Notes: generated from the sequence alone by a model not told the origin. Shown: positions 1 to 6,339, counted from the stretch's first letter. The stretch is 9,228 nt of DNA from Oscillospiraceae bacterium (GCA_900768245.1 CAAGCE010000028.1:1-9228), one strand, 5' to 3'. Numbers and translations are program-made.

Positions 1-161
1 TTATCTACCTGTGCCTGGTCAAGCTTCATATACTCGTCCAATGCTTTCTTTGCATTATCAACCAGTGTGTTGATCATTTCGGCTGTTTCTACCTTCTTCT
101 CTTCGCTTGCAGGAGCTTTAACTTCTGCCTTTGGAGCTGTTTCTTCTTTTTTCTTTGCCAT
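1..161 (-). CDS. adhE: Bifunctional acetaldehyde-CoA/alcohol dehydrogenase, N-terminal fragment (runs off the window)
   Basis: Only the first 53 or so residues are present. After a Lys/Glu/Ala-rich start (MAKKKEETAPKAEVKAP) comes MINTLVDNAKKALDEY followed by MKLDQAQVD, which matches the beginning of the acetaldehyde dehydrogenase domain of clostridial AdhE, where this helix is normally followed by IVxAMALAG. AdhE reduces acetyl-CoA to ethanol with two NADH, regenerating NAD+ during fermentation; it is cytoplasmic and forms spirosome filaments in known cases. The ATG at 159-161 is preceded by AGGGAGGA about 7 nt upstream. The charged low-complexity extension of roughly 25 residues is longer than in many homologues. 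Its neighbour rex and the Rex operator in its promoter fit the known control of adhE by Rex. Identification rests on a short segment, so another aldehyde dehydrogenase-family protein is possible but less likely. Confidence 0.75.
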   Translation of the reverse strand, partial: MAKKKEETAPKAEVKAPASEEKKVETAEMINTLVDNAKKALDEYMKLDQAQVD

Positions 162-290
162 ACTATATCCTCCCTAAAAATAATATGATTCAACGGAAAG
201 CCGCCAGACCTTCAACGGTCTTACAGCAATCCCAAACAACGACTTATTTGAAAAGCATCAAAACATAGGATAACTTTTTATCTGTATAAC

Positions 291-319
291 ATAATATCAC
301 ATTGTTAAACTTTTGTCAA
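291..319 (-). promoter_or_regulatory. adhE promoter, sigma-A type
   Basis: On the minus strand TTGACA (319-314) is separated by exactly 17 nt from TATTAT (296-291). It is a near-consensus housekeeping promoter pointing at adhE, leaving a 5' leader of about 120 nt before the ATG at 161. The leader contains a short stem, AGACC/GGTCT (around 205-220), of unknown meaning. The promoter lies between the rex stop codon and adhE, so adhE can be transcribed independently of rex. Confidence 0.75.
302..319 (-). promoter_or_regulatory. Probable Rex operator overlapping the adhE -35 box and spacer
   Basis: The minus strand reads TTGACAAAAGTTTAACAA. The clostridial Rex consensus is TTGTTAA-N4-TTAACAA. The right half-site is perfect and the left half-site matches 5 of 7 positions. 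It covers the -35 hexamer and most of the spacer, so bound Rex would block RNA polymerase. Rex is released by high NADH, so adhE would be induced when NADH accumulates. The position and match are read from the sequence; the binding is inferred. Confidence 0.7.
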
Positions 320-346
320 TACCATCATATGAATTTTTTATGAATT

Positions 347-1075
347 TTAGAGTGTCTTACCCTCAGCAATATCCTCCTGCAGCTTTCTTGAAAGCTTATT
401 TGAAAGTACAGCAAGAGATGCAGCCATATTTTCGTTCTGCACAATAATATCATCAGGCATATCAAGATGAACAGGTGAAAAATTCCATATTGCCATAATG
501 CCGCATCTGACCATAAGGTCAGCGACATACTGCGCACTTCTTGACGGAACAGTAATAATACCTATATGAATATTAAGTCTTTCACAGAGATTTTTCATTT
601 TGTCAATAGTCATAACAGGCTTACCCTTGACAGTATTACCTATTACATTCGGATCAATATCAAACGCAGCAACTATGTTAAGTCCGTAATTTGAAAAACC
701 GTCATATCCGAGAAGTGTTTTGCCGAGCTGACCTGCACCCACAAGAACAGCGTCTTTGGTATTATCATAATCAAGAAATGAAACAAGAGTTTCAATAAGG
801 TGATTGATCTCATAGCCTGTTTTTGGCTTTCCGCAAGCACCGACAGAGGCAAGATCCTTTCGCACCTGAACGTAGTAAAGCTTAAGATCCTCGCCTATTT
901 TGGTTGCAGAGATCTGTTCAATTCCCTCAGCACGTTTCGCTATAAGATACTGCAAATATCCCGGAAGTCTGAGCAGCGTAGGCTTCGGAACACTTCTGAC
1001 CTCATGAGCAGCAGACTTTTTCTGAGGCTCACCGGTCAGATTTTCAGGATGAAGTTCAGCGGTTATTTCAATCAT
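347..1075 (-). CDS. rex: Redox-sensing transcriptional repressor Rex
   Basis: This 242-residue protein senses the NADH/NAD+ ratio and represses fermentation and respiration genes when NADH is low. An N-terminal winged helix (about 30-90) includes PKPTLLRLPGYLQYL and the recognition segment ISATKIGEDL...VQVRKDLA. A Rossmann domain follows, with GAGQLG at 113-118 and the acidic FDIDPN segment (138-143) expected to contact NADH. The C-terminal helix NENMAASLAVLSNKLS is the domain-swapped dimer helix. It is about 30 residues longer than typical Rex because of a polar N-terminal extension. The start has AGGAGG about 7 nt upstream. It begins 18 nt downstream of the hydrogenase stop and is probably co-transcribed with it. 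The downstream adhE promoter carries a Rex site. Confidence 0.95.
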   Translation of the reverse strand: MIEITAELHPENLTGEPQKKSAAHEVRSVPKPTLLRLPGYLQYLIAKRAEGIEQISATKIGEDLKLYYVQVRKDLASVGACGKPKTGYEINHLIETLVSFLDYDNTKDAVLVGAGQLGKTLLGYDGFSNYGLNIVAAFDIDPNVIGNTVKGKPVMTIDKMKNLCERLNIHIGIITVPSRSAQYVADLMVRCGIMAIWNFSPVHLDMPDDIIVQNENMAASLAVLSNKLSRKLQEDIAEGKTL

Positions 1076-1093
1076 TTTTAACCTCCTGAAAAA

Positions 1094-2515
1094 TTACAGC
1101 TTCAGGACATAAATAGCATCACTGATGGTCTTTTCAGCTGCTTCCTTACCATATTTATCAACAGCAAGCTTGTCCTTAGGACCGTGTGTAAGACAAGCAG
1201 GTCCGCCGATACAGCCATCAACGCAAGCCATACCTTCAATGAAGTTCTCCTGAAGAACATTCTTAGAAGCTTTGAGGAGTGCTGTTTTACACTGTTCAAG
1301 TCCGTCGCAGACAACAGGCTTGAGCTTGAATACGTCTTCCGTGATCTGCATTTCGGAAAGTGCTTCTTTAACAGCATCGGAAAGACCGCCTGTTCTTGCA
1401 AAAATACGTCCGTAATAAGATGCATTATCGAGAACATCGACAGGCTGATTTTCAAGAGTTACACCCTTTGCATCAAACAAAGCCTGAAGCTCTTCAAATG
1501 TGATGACATTATCAACATACTGACGCACACTTTCTTTCCTTGCCTCGCTTTTTTTAGCTGTGCAAGGTCCGATGAATACGACCTTGCAGTCAGGATTATG
1601 CTTCTTGACATATCTTGCAAGCTCAGCCATAGGAGAAAGGTTGTGTGAAATATGAGGAGCAACTGTCGGGAACTGTGTTTCAATATATTTTACAAACGCA
1701 GGACAGCAGGAGCTTGTAAGGAAGCCCTTTTCAACAAGTTCGGAGGCTTCTCTGTAAGCAGTCATATCAGCACCGAGAGCAGCTTCAAGCACATTGTAGA
1801 ATCCAAGTGCCTTTATACCTGAAACGACCTTGCCGATCTCTGTATTGAACTGACCCGAGATAGAAGGAGCAACAATGGCGAATGTCTGATATTTAGTATT
1901 ATTCTCAGAATTTTTAAGAATATCTATCGTATCGAGTATGTATGATTTATCTGTAATAGCACCGAACGGACACTGGTAAACGCAGGCACCGCATTCAACG
2001 CATTTTTCCTCATTTATCTGTGCGCAGCGGTTCTCGTCAATTGAAATAGCCTTTGGTTTGCAGGCTCTTACGCACGGACGTTCATTCTTCACAATTGCCG
2101 AGTATGGACAGACAGCCATACATCTTCCGCATTCAACGCATTTTGTTTTATCAATAACAGCCTTATGGTCAACAACGTGTATAGCGTCCTTTGGGCAGGC
2201 ATTCATACAACGGTGAGCAATACATCCACGGCATGCATGTGAGACCTGTATACCATCGACGGGACATTCATCGCAAGCGATAGGAAGGACTTCGATGACT
2301 TTATTTGTCTTACCCTGTCCCATAGCCATCTTTACACGTTCGTTAACGATAGCACGTTCTTTATATATACAGCATCTCATTGTCGGCTGAGGTCCGGGAA
2401 CAACGGTTTCCGCAATTCCGAGGATACCCTCTTCCAACTCATCATTAAATGCAAGCTTCGCAACTTCTCGGAGCACACGGTATTTTAACTCCTGGACGCT
2501 TGTATCGAACATCAT
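1094..2515 (-). CDS. [FeFe] hydrogenase with N-terminal 4Fe-4S domains, probably group B
   Basis: A 473-residue iron-sulfur protein. Residues 81-185 carry cysteine sets for several [4Fe-4S] clusters (CDECP, CRGCIAHRCMNACP, CVECGRCMAVCP and CVECGACVYQCP). The C-terminal H-cluster domain has the three signature loops: TSSCCPAFV (267-275), GPCTAKKSE (316-324) and EGMACVDGCIGGPA (427-440), giving the four cysteines that hold the H-cluster. The SCCPAFV and GPCTAKK forms and the missing GGGQP ending fit group B better than classical group A; this subgrouping is from memory of the families. The protein would exchange electrons between ferredoxin-like carriers and protons. A longer frame reaches an ATG at 2593, but that lies at or upstream of the predicted transcription start, so I use the ATG pair at 2515/2512, preceded by AAGGGG about 12 nt away. 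No HydEFG maturation genes are visible. It appears to lead an operon with rex. Confidence 0.88.
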   Translation of the reverse strand: MMFDTSVQELKYRVLREVAKLAFNDELEEGILGIAETVVPGPQPTMRCCIYKERAIVNERVKMAMGQGKTNKVIEVLPIACDECPVDGIQVSHACRGCIAHRCMNACPKDAIHVVDHKAVIDKTKCVECGRCMAVCPYSAIVKNERPCVRACKPKAISIDENRCAQINEEKCVECGACVYQCPFGAITDKSYILDTIDILKNSENNTKYQTFAIVAPSISGQFNTEIGKVVSGIKALGFYNVLEAALGADMTAYREASELVEKGFLTSSCCPAFVKYIETQFPTVAPHISHNLSPMAELARYVKKHNPDCKVVFIGPCTAKKSEARKESVRQYVDNVITFEELQALFDAKGVTLENQPVDVLDNASYYGRIFARTGGLSDAVKEALSEMQITEDVFKLKPVVCDGLEQCKTALLKASKNVLQENFIEGMACVDGCIGGPACLTHGPKDKLAVDKYGKEAAEKTISDAIYVLKL

Positions 2516-2594
2516 AAAAAAATACATCCCCTTAAAAAATTTGAATAAAATAGATAAAAAGTAATCTGTGTTCAAGGCGCACTTATATATCATA

Positions 2595-2623
2595 ATTATA
2601 ACATACCGAAAATACTTTTACAA
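2595..2623 (-). promoter_or_regulatory. Promoter of the hydrogenase-rex operon
   Basis: On the minus strand TTGTAA (2623-2618) is followed after 17 nt by a perfect TATAAT (2600-2595). Transcription would start near 2588, leaving a leader of about 70 nt to the ATG at 2515. I see no convincing complete Rex operator here. Confidence 0.7.
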
Positions 2624-2778
2624 GTGTGCAATAATGCATATTTGGAATAGGTACATATACTTTTTTACATATCATTATAAGAGTAATTATTTATTAACAA
2701 GCCGTTAATCGTGCGTAAATGTTTAAGAGTTATAATTTGATTTATAATTTATTTAGATTTTATTTAAGGTGAAAAAAT

Positions 2779-3570
2779 ATGACTTACAGCCTTTATCAGC
2801 TTGCCTTTATTTTCCTTATCTATGCAGTAATGGGTTGGATGACCGAGGAAATTTTTGCTCTTGTAAAGCACGGCAAAATCGTAAACCGTGGTTTTCTAAA
2901 AGGTCCTGTCTGCCCGATTTACGGATTCGGTATGGTAATAATCATACTGTGTCTGTCCCCTGTTTCAAAAGATCTCCCCGCACTGTTTGTCGGTTCGGCA
3001 ATTCTTACAACTCTGCTTGAACTTGTAACGGGATATGTGCTTGAAAAATTTTTCCACACAAAATGGTGGGATTATTCGGAAATGCATTTTAACTTCCGAG
3101 GCTACATATGCCTGACCTTCTCTATTCTCTGGGGACTTGCAGGTGTATTCATCATTGACATTGTCCACCCGCCTGTTATGCGTCTTATCAACAGTATACC
3201 GCAGAATATCGGATATATCATATTAAGTGCGTCAGCCGCAATACTTGCAGTTGACTTAGTTACAACTCTCATTTCCATGATCGACCTGAAAAAGAGTATG
3301 GCTAAATTTGATGAGCTTGCCAAGAGATCCGAAGAGATCAGACTCAAACTTGAACAGCTTGCCGCCGAGCACGACGAACGCCGTGATGAAAGGAAAGCCG
3401 AGTTCACTCTCCAGCTTGAACAGACCAAAGAAAAGCTGGGGCTTCTCTCCTCTGAACTTCGCAGCAAGCATAAGCGTTTCTTCAACGCATTCCCGCACTT
3501 TGAACGCAGTCAGAGATTTGAGAAATTCAAAGACGCACTTGAAGCTTACCGTGCAAAAAACAATAAATAA
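2779..3570 (+). CDS. PF06541-type integral membrane protein (putative ABC transporter permease) with coiled-coil tail
   Basis: A 263-residue membrane protein of the family usually annotated 'putative ABC transporter permease' (PF06541); the true function of the family is not established. Family hallmarks are GFLKGPVCPIYGFG (38-51) and the WWDYS...FNFRGYICLTFSILWG block (96-119). Five hydrophobic segments are visible at about 5-20, 47-61, 68-88, 108-128 and 143-167. A highly charged helical stretch (170-232, many Glu/Lys/Arg with regular Leu) looks like a cytoplasmic coiled coil. The ATG has AAGGTG about 9 nt upstream. Two AT-rich -10-like TATAAT motifs (2731-2736 and 2743-2748) lie upstream without good -35 boxes. 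It is divergent from the hydrogenase operon and appears monocistronic, ending at the terminator at 3577. No ATPase partner gene is adjacent. Confidence 0.8.
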   Translation: MTYSLYQLAFIFLIYAVMGWMTEEIFALVKHGKIVNRGFLKGPVCPIYGFGMVIIILCLSPVSKDLPALFVGSAILTTLLELVTGYVLEKFFHTKWWDYSEMHFNFRGYICLTFSILWGLAGVFIIDIVHPPVMRLINSIPQNIGYIILSASAAILAVDLVTTLISMIDLKKSMAKFDELAKRSEEIRLKLEQLAAEHDERRDERKAEFTLQLEQTKEKLGLLSSELRSKHKRFFNAFPHFERSQRFEKFKDALEAYRAKNNK

Positions 3571-3576
3571 AAATTC

Positions 3577-3613
3577 GCCCGAAAGGTTTTTACAAAAGCT
3601 TTTCGGGCATTTT
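3577..3613 (+). terminator. Rho-independent terminator of the membrane-protein gene
   Basis: GCCCGAAA (3577-3584) pairs perfectly with TTTCGGGC (3601-3608). The stem is followed by ATTTTC and lies 6 nt after the stop codon. The U-run is short on the plus strand. On the opposite strand the stem is followed by GAATTTTTATT, so it may work in both directions. Confidence 0.75.
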
Positions 3614-3917
3614 CATATTCTCCGCACATTTTGGTTTTGCTTTATTCCTTTGTTTTTTTATTTTTGGGAAGCCAACTTTTGTCTGAAGCTGTAAAAGACG
3701 TGTCCCATACCATAAAAAGCAAGGACTGTTACTAAGGGCATTGTACCGCAAAAATGTAAAACGCCGTCTGCATTGTGCAAGCTTTAAAATTGCGCAATGC
3801 AGGCGGTGTTTCGCTTTTGCGGCAGTTCCAATACCCTCGGTAACAGCTCACGCAATGCTGCGAGAGTATATTATCGGCTGCATATCAAGCAAAAGCCGGC
3901 TTCCCCTAAAAATAATA
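3614..3917. other. Non-coding stretch between the membrane-protein gene and the cyclophilin terminator
   Basis: No frame here shows family features, a convincing ribosome site or protein-like composition. It holds a T-rich segment (about 3630-3670), the foldback listed separately at 3746-3822, and about 90 bases (3823-3917) in which I recognise nothing. Open frames that start here and run on into the cyclophilin region are antisense to that gene and are not credible. Confidence 0.6.
3746..3822 (+). repeat. 77-nt near-perfect foldback, possible structured RNA or palindromic repeat element
   Basis: An outer stem of 8 bp (CCGCAAAA 3746-3753 with TTTTGCGG 3815-3822) encloses an inner stem of 21 bp (3760-3780 with 3790-3810) around a 9-nt loop. 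The two are separated by an asymmetric internal loop of 6 and 4 nt. The inner stem has three positions that are not Watson-Crick (3763/3807, 3767/3803, 3776/3794). All three are G-U wobbles in a plus-strand RNA and would be A-C mismatches in a minus-strand RNA. No T-run follows, so it is not a normal terminator. It could be a dispersed palindromic element, a small MITE-like unit or a structured transcript. Confidence 0.6.
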
Positions 3918-3958
3918 CAAAAAAGCTGCCGCATTTTGAATTTTATAATGCAGCAGCT
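3918..3958 (-). terminator. Terminator of the cyclophilin gene
   Basis: On the minus strand AGCTGCTGCATT (3958-3947) pairs over 12 positions with AATGCGGCAGCT (3935-3924), including one U-G wobble. An 11-nt loop lies between them, and TTTTTTG follows immediately. It starts about 7 nt after the cyclophilin stop codon. Confidence 0.85.
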
Positions 3959-3965
3959 AAAAAAA

Positions 3966-4439
3966 TTATTCTTCGATATAAACCTTTTTCATTACCTGAT
4001 CAACAGTCGGCTTATCACGGAAATCAGTTGGTACTGACGCAATTTCATCAATTACATCAAGACCTTCCACTACCTTGCCGAATGCGGCATATTCACCGTC
4101 AAGGTGAGGAGCATCGGCATGCATAATAAAGAACTGTGAGCCTGCACTGTCCTTCATCATTGAACGGGCCATTGAAATAACGCCTCTTGTGTGCTTGAGG
4201 TCATTTTTTATGCCGTTAGACGCAAATTCACCCTTGATATGATGACCCGGACCACCCATACCGGTTCCCTCAGGATCGCCGCCCTGGATCATAAATCCCG
4301 GAATAACTCTATGGAAAATAAGTCCGTCATAGAATCCCTGCTTAACAAGGTTTTCAAAGTTTTCTACTGTAATTGGAGCAATTTCAGGATAAAGCTCCAG
4401 CTTCATTTTTTTGCCGTTTGCCATTTCAATAACAACCAT
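3966..4439 (-). CDS. Cyclophilin-type peptidyl-prolyl cis-trans isomerase
   Basis: A 157-residue single-domain cyclophilin that catalyses cis/trans isomerisation of X-Pro bonds; there is no signal peptide, so it should be cytoplasmic. Catalytic features are FHRVIPGFMIQGGDP (42-56, with Arg44 and Gln52), GVISMAR (86-92) and SQFFI (101-105). Residue 112 is His (PHLDGEYAAFGKV) where eukaryotic CypA has Trp, a common bacterial state expected to weaken cyclosporin binding. The length is typical for compact bacterial PpiB-like proteins. The ATG is preceded by GGAGGA at 5 nt. It has its own promoter and terminator and so appears monocistronic, convergent with the membrane-protein gene and divergent from sigK. 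Confidence 0.95.
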   Translation of the reverse strand: MVVIEMANGKKMKLELYPEIAPITVENFENLVKQGFYDGLIFHRVIPGFMIQGGDPEGTGMGGPGHHIKGEFASNGIKNDLKHTRGVISMARSMMKDSAGSQFFIMHADAPHLDGEYAAFGKVVEGLDVIDEIASVPTDFRDKPTVDQVMKKVYIEE

Positions 4440-4469
4440 AATAGTCCTCCGATAAAAATATTTTTATTA

Positions 4470-4498
4470 AGTATAGCATATTTTCTTAGCATATTCAA
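4470..4498 (-). promoter_or_regulatory. Cyclophilin gene promoter, sigma-A type
   Basis: On the minus strand TTGAAT (4498-4493) is followed after 17 nt by TATACT (4475-4470), about 30 nt upstream of the ATG at 4439. Both hexamers are close to consensus and the spacing is ideal. Confidence 0.7.
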
Positions 4499-4516
4499 GG
4501 TCGTAAAAAATTTTTT

Positions 4517-4550
4517 TGATACATAGGACAGCTTTTTAGCATCATATGAT
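4517..4550 (+). promoter_or_regulatory. Tentative sporulation (sigma-E-like) promoter of sigK
   Basis: CATATGAT (4543-4550) resembles the sigma-E -10 element (CATACAnT). ATACATA (about 4520-4526) could serve as -35, but the 16-nt spacing is a little long and the -35 match is weak. In Bacillus, sigK is transcribed by sigma-E with SpoIIID; that is the reason for proposing it here. Confidence 0.3.
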
Positions 4551-4577
4551 GAATCAAAAGCAAAGGAGGCTACACAT

Positions 4578-4922
4578 ATGACAGAACTGCTGCAATTGAT
4601 TTTTGATAATTTGCTTTTTTTCGCTCTTCACCTTGAAAACTGCAGCACCTTTCCAAAGCCGCTCAGTTCAAAAGAAGAGGCAGAATGTTTCAGGCTTATG
4701 GCAGAAGGTGACAGCAATGCACGAAGCAAGCTTATTGAGCATAATCTAAGGCTCGTTGCACATATAGTTAAAAAGTATTACACCGCAACAAATGACGGTG
4801 ACGACCTTATTTCGATCGGCACTATCGGACTTATAAAAGCTGTATCTTCATTTGACTACACTAAAGGCACACGTTTCGCAACGTATGCATCAAAGTGTAT
4901 TGACAATCGGATAACTTACTAA
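4578..4922 (+). pseudogene. sigK: Sporulation sigma factor SigK, 5' part, interrupted by an integrated element
   Basis: The 114-residue frame matches the N-terminal half of pro-sigma-K. A hydrophobic pro-sequence (about 1-22, ELLQLIFDNLLFFALHL) is followed by FPKPLSSKEE, then sigma region 2: ARSKLIEHNLRLVAHIVKKY and DLISIGTIGLIKAVSSFDYTKGTRFATYASKCIDN (75-110). Intact SigK is about 230-240 residues. Here homology stops after Asn110 and the frame ends four codons later (RITY-stop). B. subtilis spoIVCB is cut at the same Asn codon by the skin element, so this is better read as a split gene than as decay; excision would rejoin it to a 3' half outside the window. The ATG has AAAGGAGG 8 nt upstream. 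The retained pro-sequence implies SpoIVFB-type processing if the gene is ever rebuilt, unlike C. difficile SigK, which lacks it. Confidence 0.9.
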
Positions 4923-4925
4923 CGG
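4901..4925 (+). other. Left attachment junction (attL) of a skin-like element inside sigK
   Basis: Sigma-K coding similarity ends at codon Asn110 (AAT, 4905-4907). In related SigK proteins the next residues are E-I-L/M, whereas here the sequence reads CGGATAACTTAC. In B. subtilis the skin recombination core AATGA begins at the equivalent Asn codon. The exact core cannot be set without the right-hand junction. The sequence to the right is visibly more AT-rich and phage-like. Confidence 0.7.
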
Positions 4926-5524
4926 AAACATACAAATATAAAAAAGACTTTTATCAAACACCACCAGTTTCATCAGCAATAAAACCTTGTTGCAAGATAA
5001 ATCAAAACGTTTTAACAGTTCAATTCAATTCGAAAATAGGTACTATTATAAATTGTAAGCGTAATTCATATGCTATACAATATCAAAATTTTGACGAACA
5101 AAAAAATATCGGTGATAAAATAAGATGTATACGTTTAAAAGCTGGTTTAACCATAGACAGTCTGGCTGAAAAAATTAATATTGACAGGACAACCCTTATT
5201 CGCTATGAAAGGAATAAAATAACTGAAGAACAAATCAAAACGAATATATTATTAGCCATAGAAGATGCTTGCGAAGCAAAGAGGTATTGTTTATTTAACG
5301 ATTATCTTTTATTCTATGAAACCAATCAATTAAAATTGTTAAGAAAAAAGTTTAACCTTACCCAAGAAGCCGTTGCTAACGATTTAAAAGTAACTAAAAA
5401 AACTTTTGGGTATTGGGAACGAAAAAAATGTAGACCGTCACGTTTAGTATGGCAGTCTACTGTTAATTATTTTACTAAATTAGCTTCTGAACTTGAAGCA
5501 TCTTTAGGATTGGCTGAAAAATAG
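4904..5524 (+). pseudogene. Start-less regulator frame with two XRE-type helix-turn-helix domains, opening at the attachment junction
   Basis: The frame is open from 4904, just after an in-frame TGA (4901-4903) in the sigK part, to the TAG at 5522. It has no ATG, GTG or TTG until a TTG at 5336 inside the second domain. Two tandem helix-turn-helix domains are clear: IGDKIRCIRLKAGLTIDSLA...TTLIRYERNKI (about 5108-5220) and LKLLRKKFNLTQEAVAND...TFGYWERKKCRPS (about 5327-5440). The 60 or so residues before them (including QNVLTVQFNSKIGTIINC) are unrecognised; a serine-recombinase-like C-terminal strand is only a vague impression. The frame behaves like the 3' part of a gene whose 5' part lies at the other end of the element. 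Alternatives are a decayed gene or a non-standard start. Its last 58 bp overlap the convergent gene at 5467. Confidence 0.6.
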
Positions 5525-5700
5525 GTTGTTATATTATCAATCATTTTATGTTTATCTTCATTCTTTAACTCTGAAGAATTTAAAAGGTTTAATGCAAAAT
5601 TGCAATATGTATTTGTCCAAATCTGTTTTACTTTACTCAAGTCAGATGGTAAATAAACATTTACTTTAATATCATCTTCTGTCATTGACCTCAAAAACAT
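5467..5700 (-). CDS. Small hypothetical element protein
   Basis: I do not recognise this 77-residue protein. It is polar and helical-looking, with no Cys motif or membrane segment (VNVYLPSDLSKVKQIW, NFALNLLNSSELKNEDKH). The start is uncertain. The ATG at 5700 has AAGGGGG only 1 nt upstream. A TTG two codons later is 6 nt from the same site. A second ATG at 5685 follows GAGGT closely. A hairpin (5732-5763) lies just upstream. It is convergent with the XRE frame and their 3' ends overlap by 58 bp. It is the last minus-strand gene before the attachment junction, so it may be the end of the element's operon. Confidence 0.55.
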   Translation of the reverse strand: MFLRSMTEDDIKVNVYLPSDLSKVKQIWTNTYCNFALNLLNSSELKNEDKHKMIDNITTYFSANPKDASSSEANLVK

Positions 5701-5731
5701 TCCCCCTTAGTTTACTTTAATTAATAGTATG

Positions 5732-5769
5732 TAGGCTCTCTTGCTATTATGCTTGAGAGCCTATTTTTT
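5732..5769 (+). terminator. Plus-strand terminator-like hairpin, copy 1
   Basis: TAGGCTCTC (5732-5740) pairs with GAGAGCCTA (5755-5763), 9 bp around a 14-nt loop, and is followed by six T. In this orientation it could end transcripts from the XRE frame. On the minus strand it sits about 30 nt upstream of the start of the 77-residue gene and has no T-run. Its 3' arm and tail (AGAGCCTATTTTTTA, 5756-5770) recur exactly at 7376-7390. Confidence 0.6.
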
Positions 5770-5844
5770 ACGTTTTGCTATTTCAGAAACTTGGTTACTT
5801 GTTGAAATAAGGATATGTATTTTAGCTTTTTATTTCAATAAGTA

Positions 5845-6339
5845 TTACTTACCGCTACTACCGAAACCACCGTTGCCACGTTTAGTTTCTTCAAGTTCAT
5901 CTACTTCTTCCCATTTATCACTTATATAAGGAATAAACACAACCTGCGCAATACGTTCATTAGGTTCTACTGTCTGTGGAATATTAGAGTCGTTATGAAG
6001 CACCACAATATATTCTCCTGTGTAATCCATATCACAAACACCTACACAATTAGCAGGTCTAAGACCTTTCTTTGTAGCAAGTCCACTACGGGCAAATACA
6101 GCTCCGAAAGTATTAATGTTTGGACTTATAATTTTTTGAGTATTAGTCTGATTACTCCACGGTATCGTGCAATTAACTTTAGGTGGTGTAATTGCAATGC
6201 CTGTGCTTATCTTAACAGTTTCGTGTGGCTGAATTGTAACAGGGTCATCAATGCAAGCATACAGGTCATATCCTGCCGCATATTCACTTCCCTGTGTAGG
6301 AACTGTTGCATTTGGTTTAAGCTTCTTAAATTTAATCAT
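5845..6339 (-). CDS. dut: dUTPase (deoxyuridine 5'-triphosphate nucleotidohydrolase), phage type
   Basis: It hydrolyses dUTP to dUMP and pyrophosphate, keeping uracil out of DNA and feeding dTMP synthesis; trimeric dUTPases share active sites between subunits. All five motifs are present: AAGYDLYA (21-28), RSGLA (84-88), GVCDMDYTGEY (100-110, catalytic Asp), NERIAQVV (127-134) and RGNGGFGSSG (154-163). Between motifs 1 and 2 there is an insertion of about 20 residues (54-76, including CTIPWSNQTNTQK) where most family members have a short turn. That makes it 164 residues rather than about 145. I start at ATG 6339, preceded by GAGAG about 8 nt away. A GTG at 6354 would add five residues but has a poor ribosome site. 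It follows the 71-residue gene closely and belongs to the same minus-strand operon. Confidence 0.93.
   Translation of the reverse strand: MIKFKKLKPNATVPTQGSEYAAGYDLYACIDDPVTIQPHETVKISTGIAITPPKVNCTIPWSNQTNTQKIISPNINTFGAVFARSGLATKKGLRPANCVGVCDMDYTGEYIVVLHNDSNIPQTVEPNERIAQVVFIPYISDKWEEVDELEETKRGNGGFGSSGK

Noticed and set aside
1184..1648. Plus-strand open frame of about 150 codons inside the hydrogenase gene
   Set aside because: It is antisense to the conserved H-cluster coding region, with no family features and no ribosome site; the hydrogenase frame explains the sequence.
2680..2715. TTGTTAATAA-like half-site near the divergent promoters as a second Rex operator
   Set aside because: Only one half-site is convincing, and it is far from the hydrogenase promoter hexamers.
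3741..4126. Plus-strand open frames running from the foldback into the cyclophilin gene
   Set aside because: They cross a 77-nt hairpin, a terminator and the antisense strand of a conserved cyclophilin, and have low-complexity, non-protein-like composition.
4904..4925. Programmed -1 frameshift fusing SigK to the HTH frame
   Set aside because: No slippery heptamer or downstream pseudoknot is evident, and the exact coincidence with the skin insertion codon is better explained by integration.
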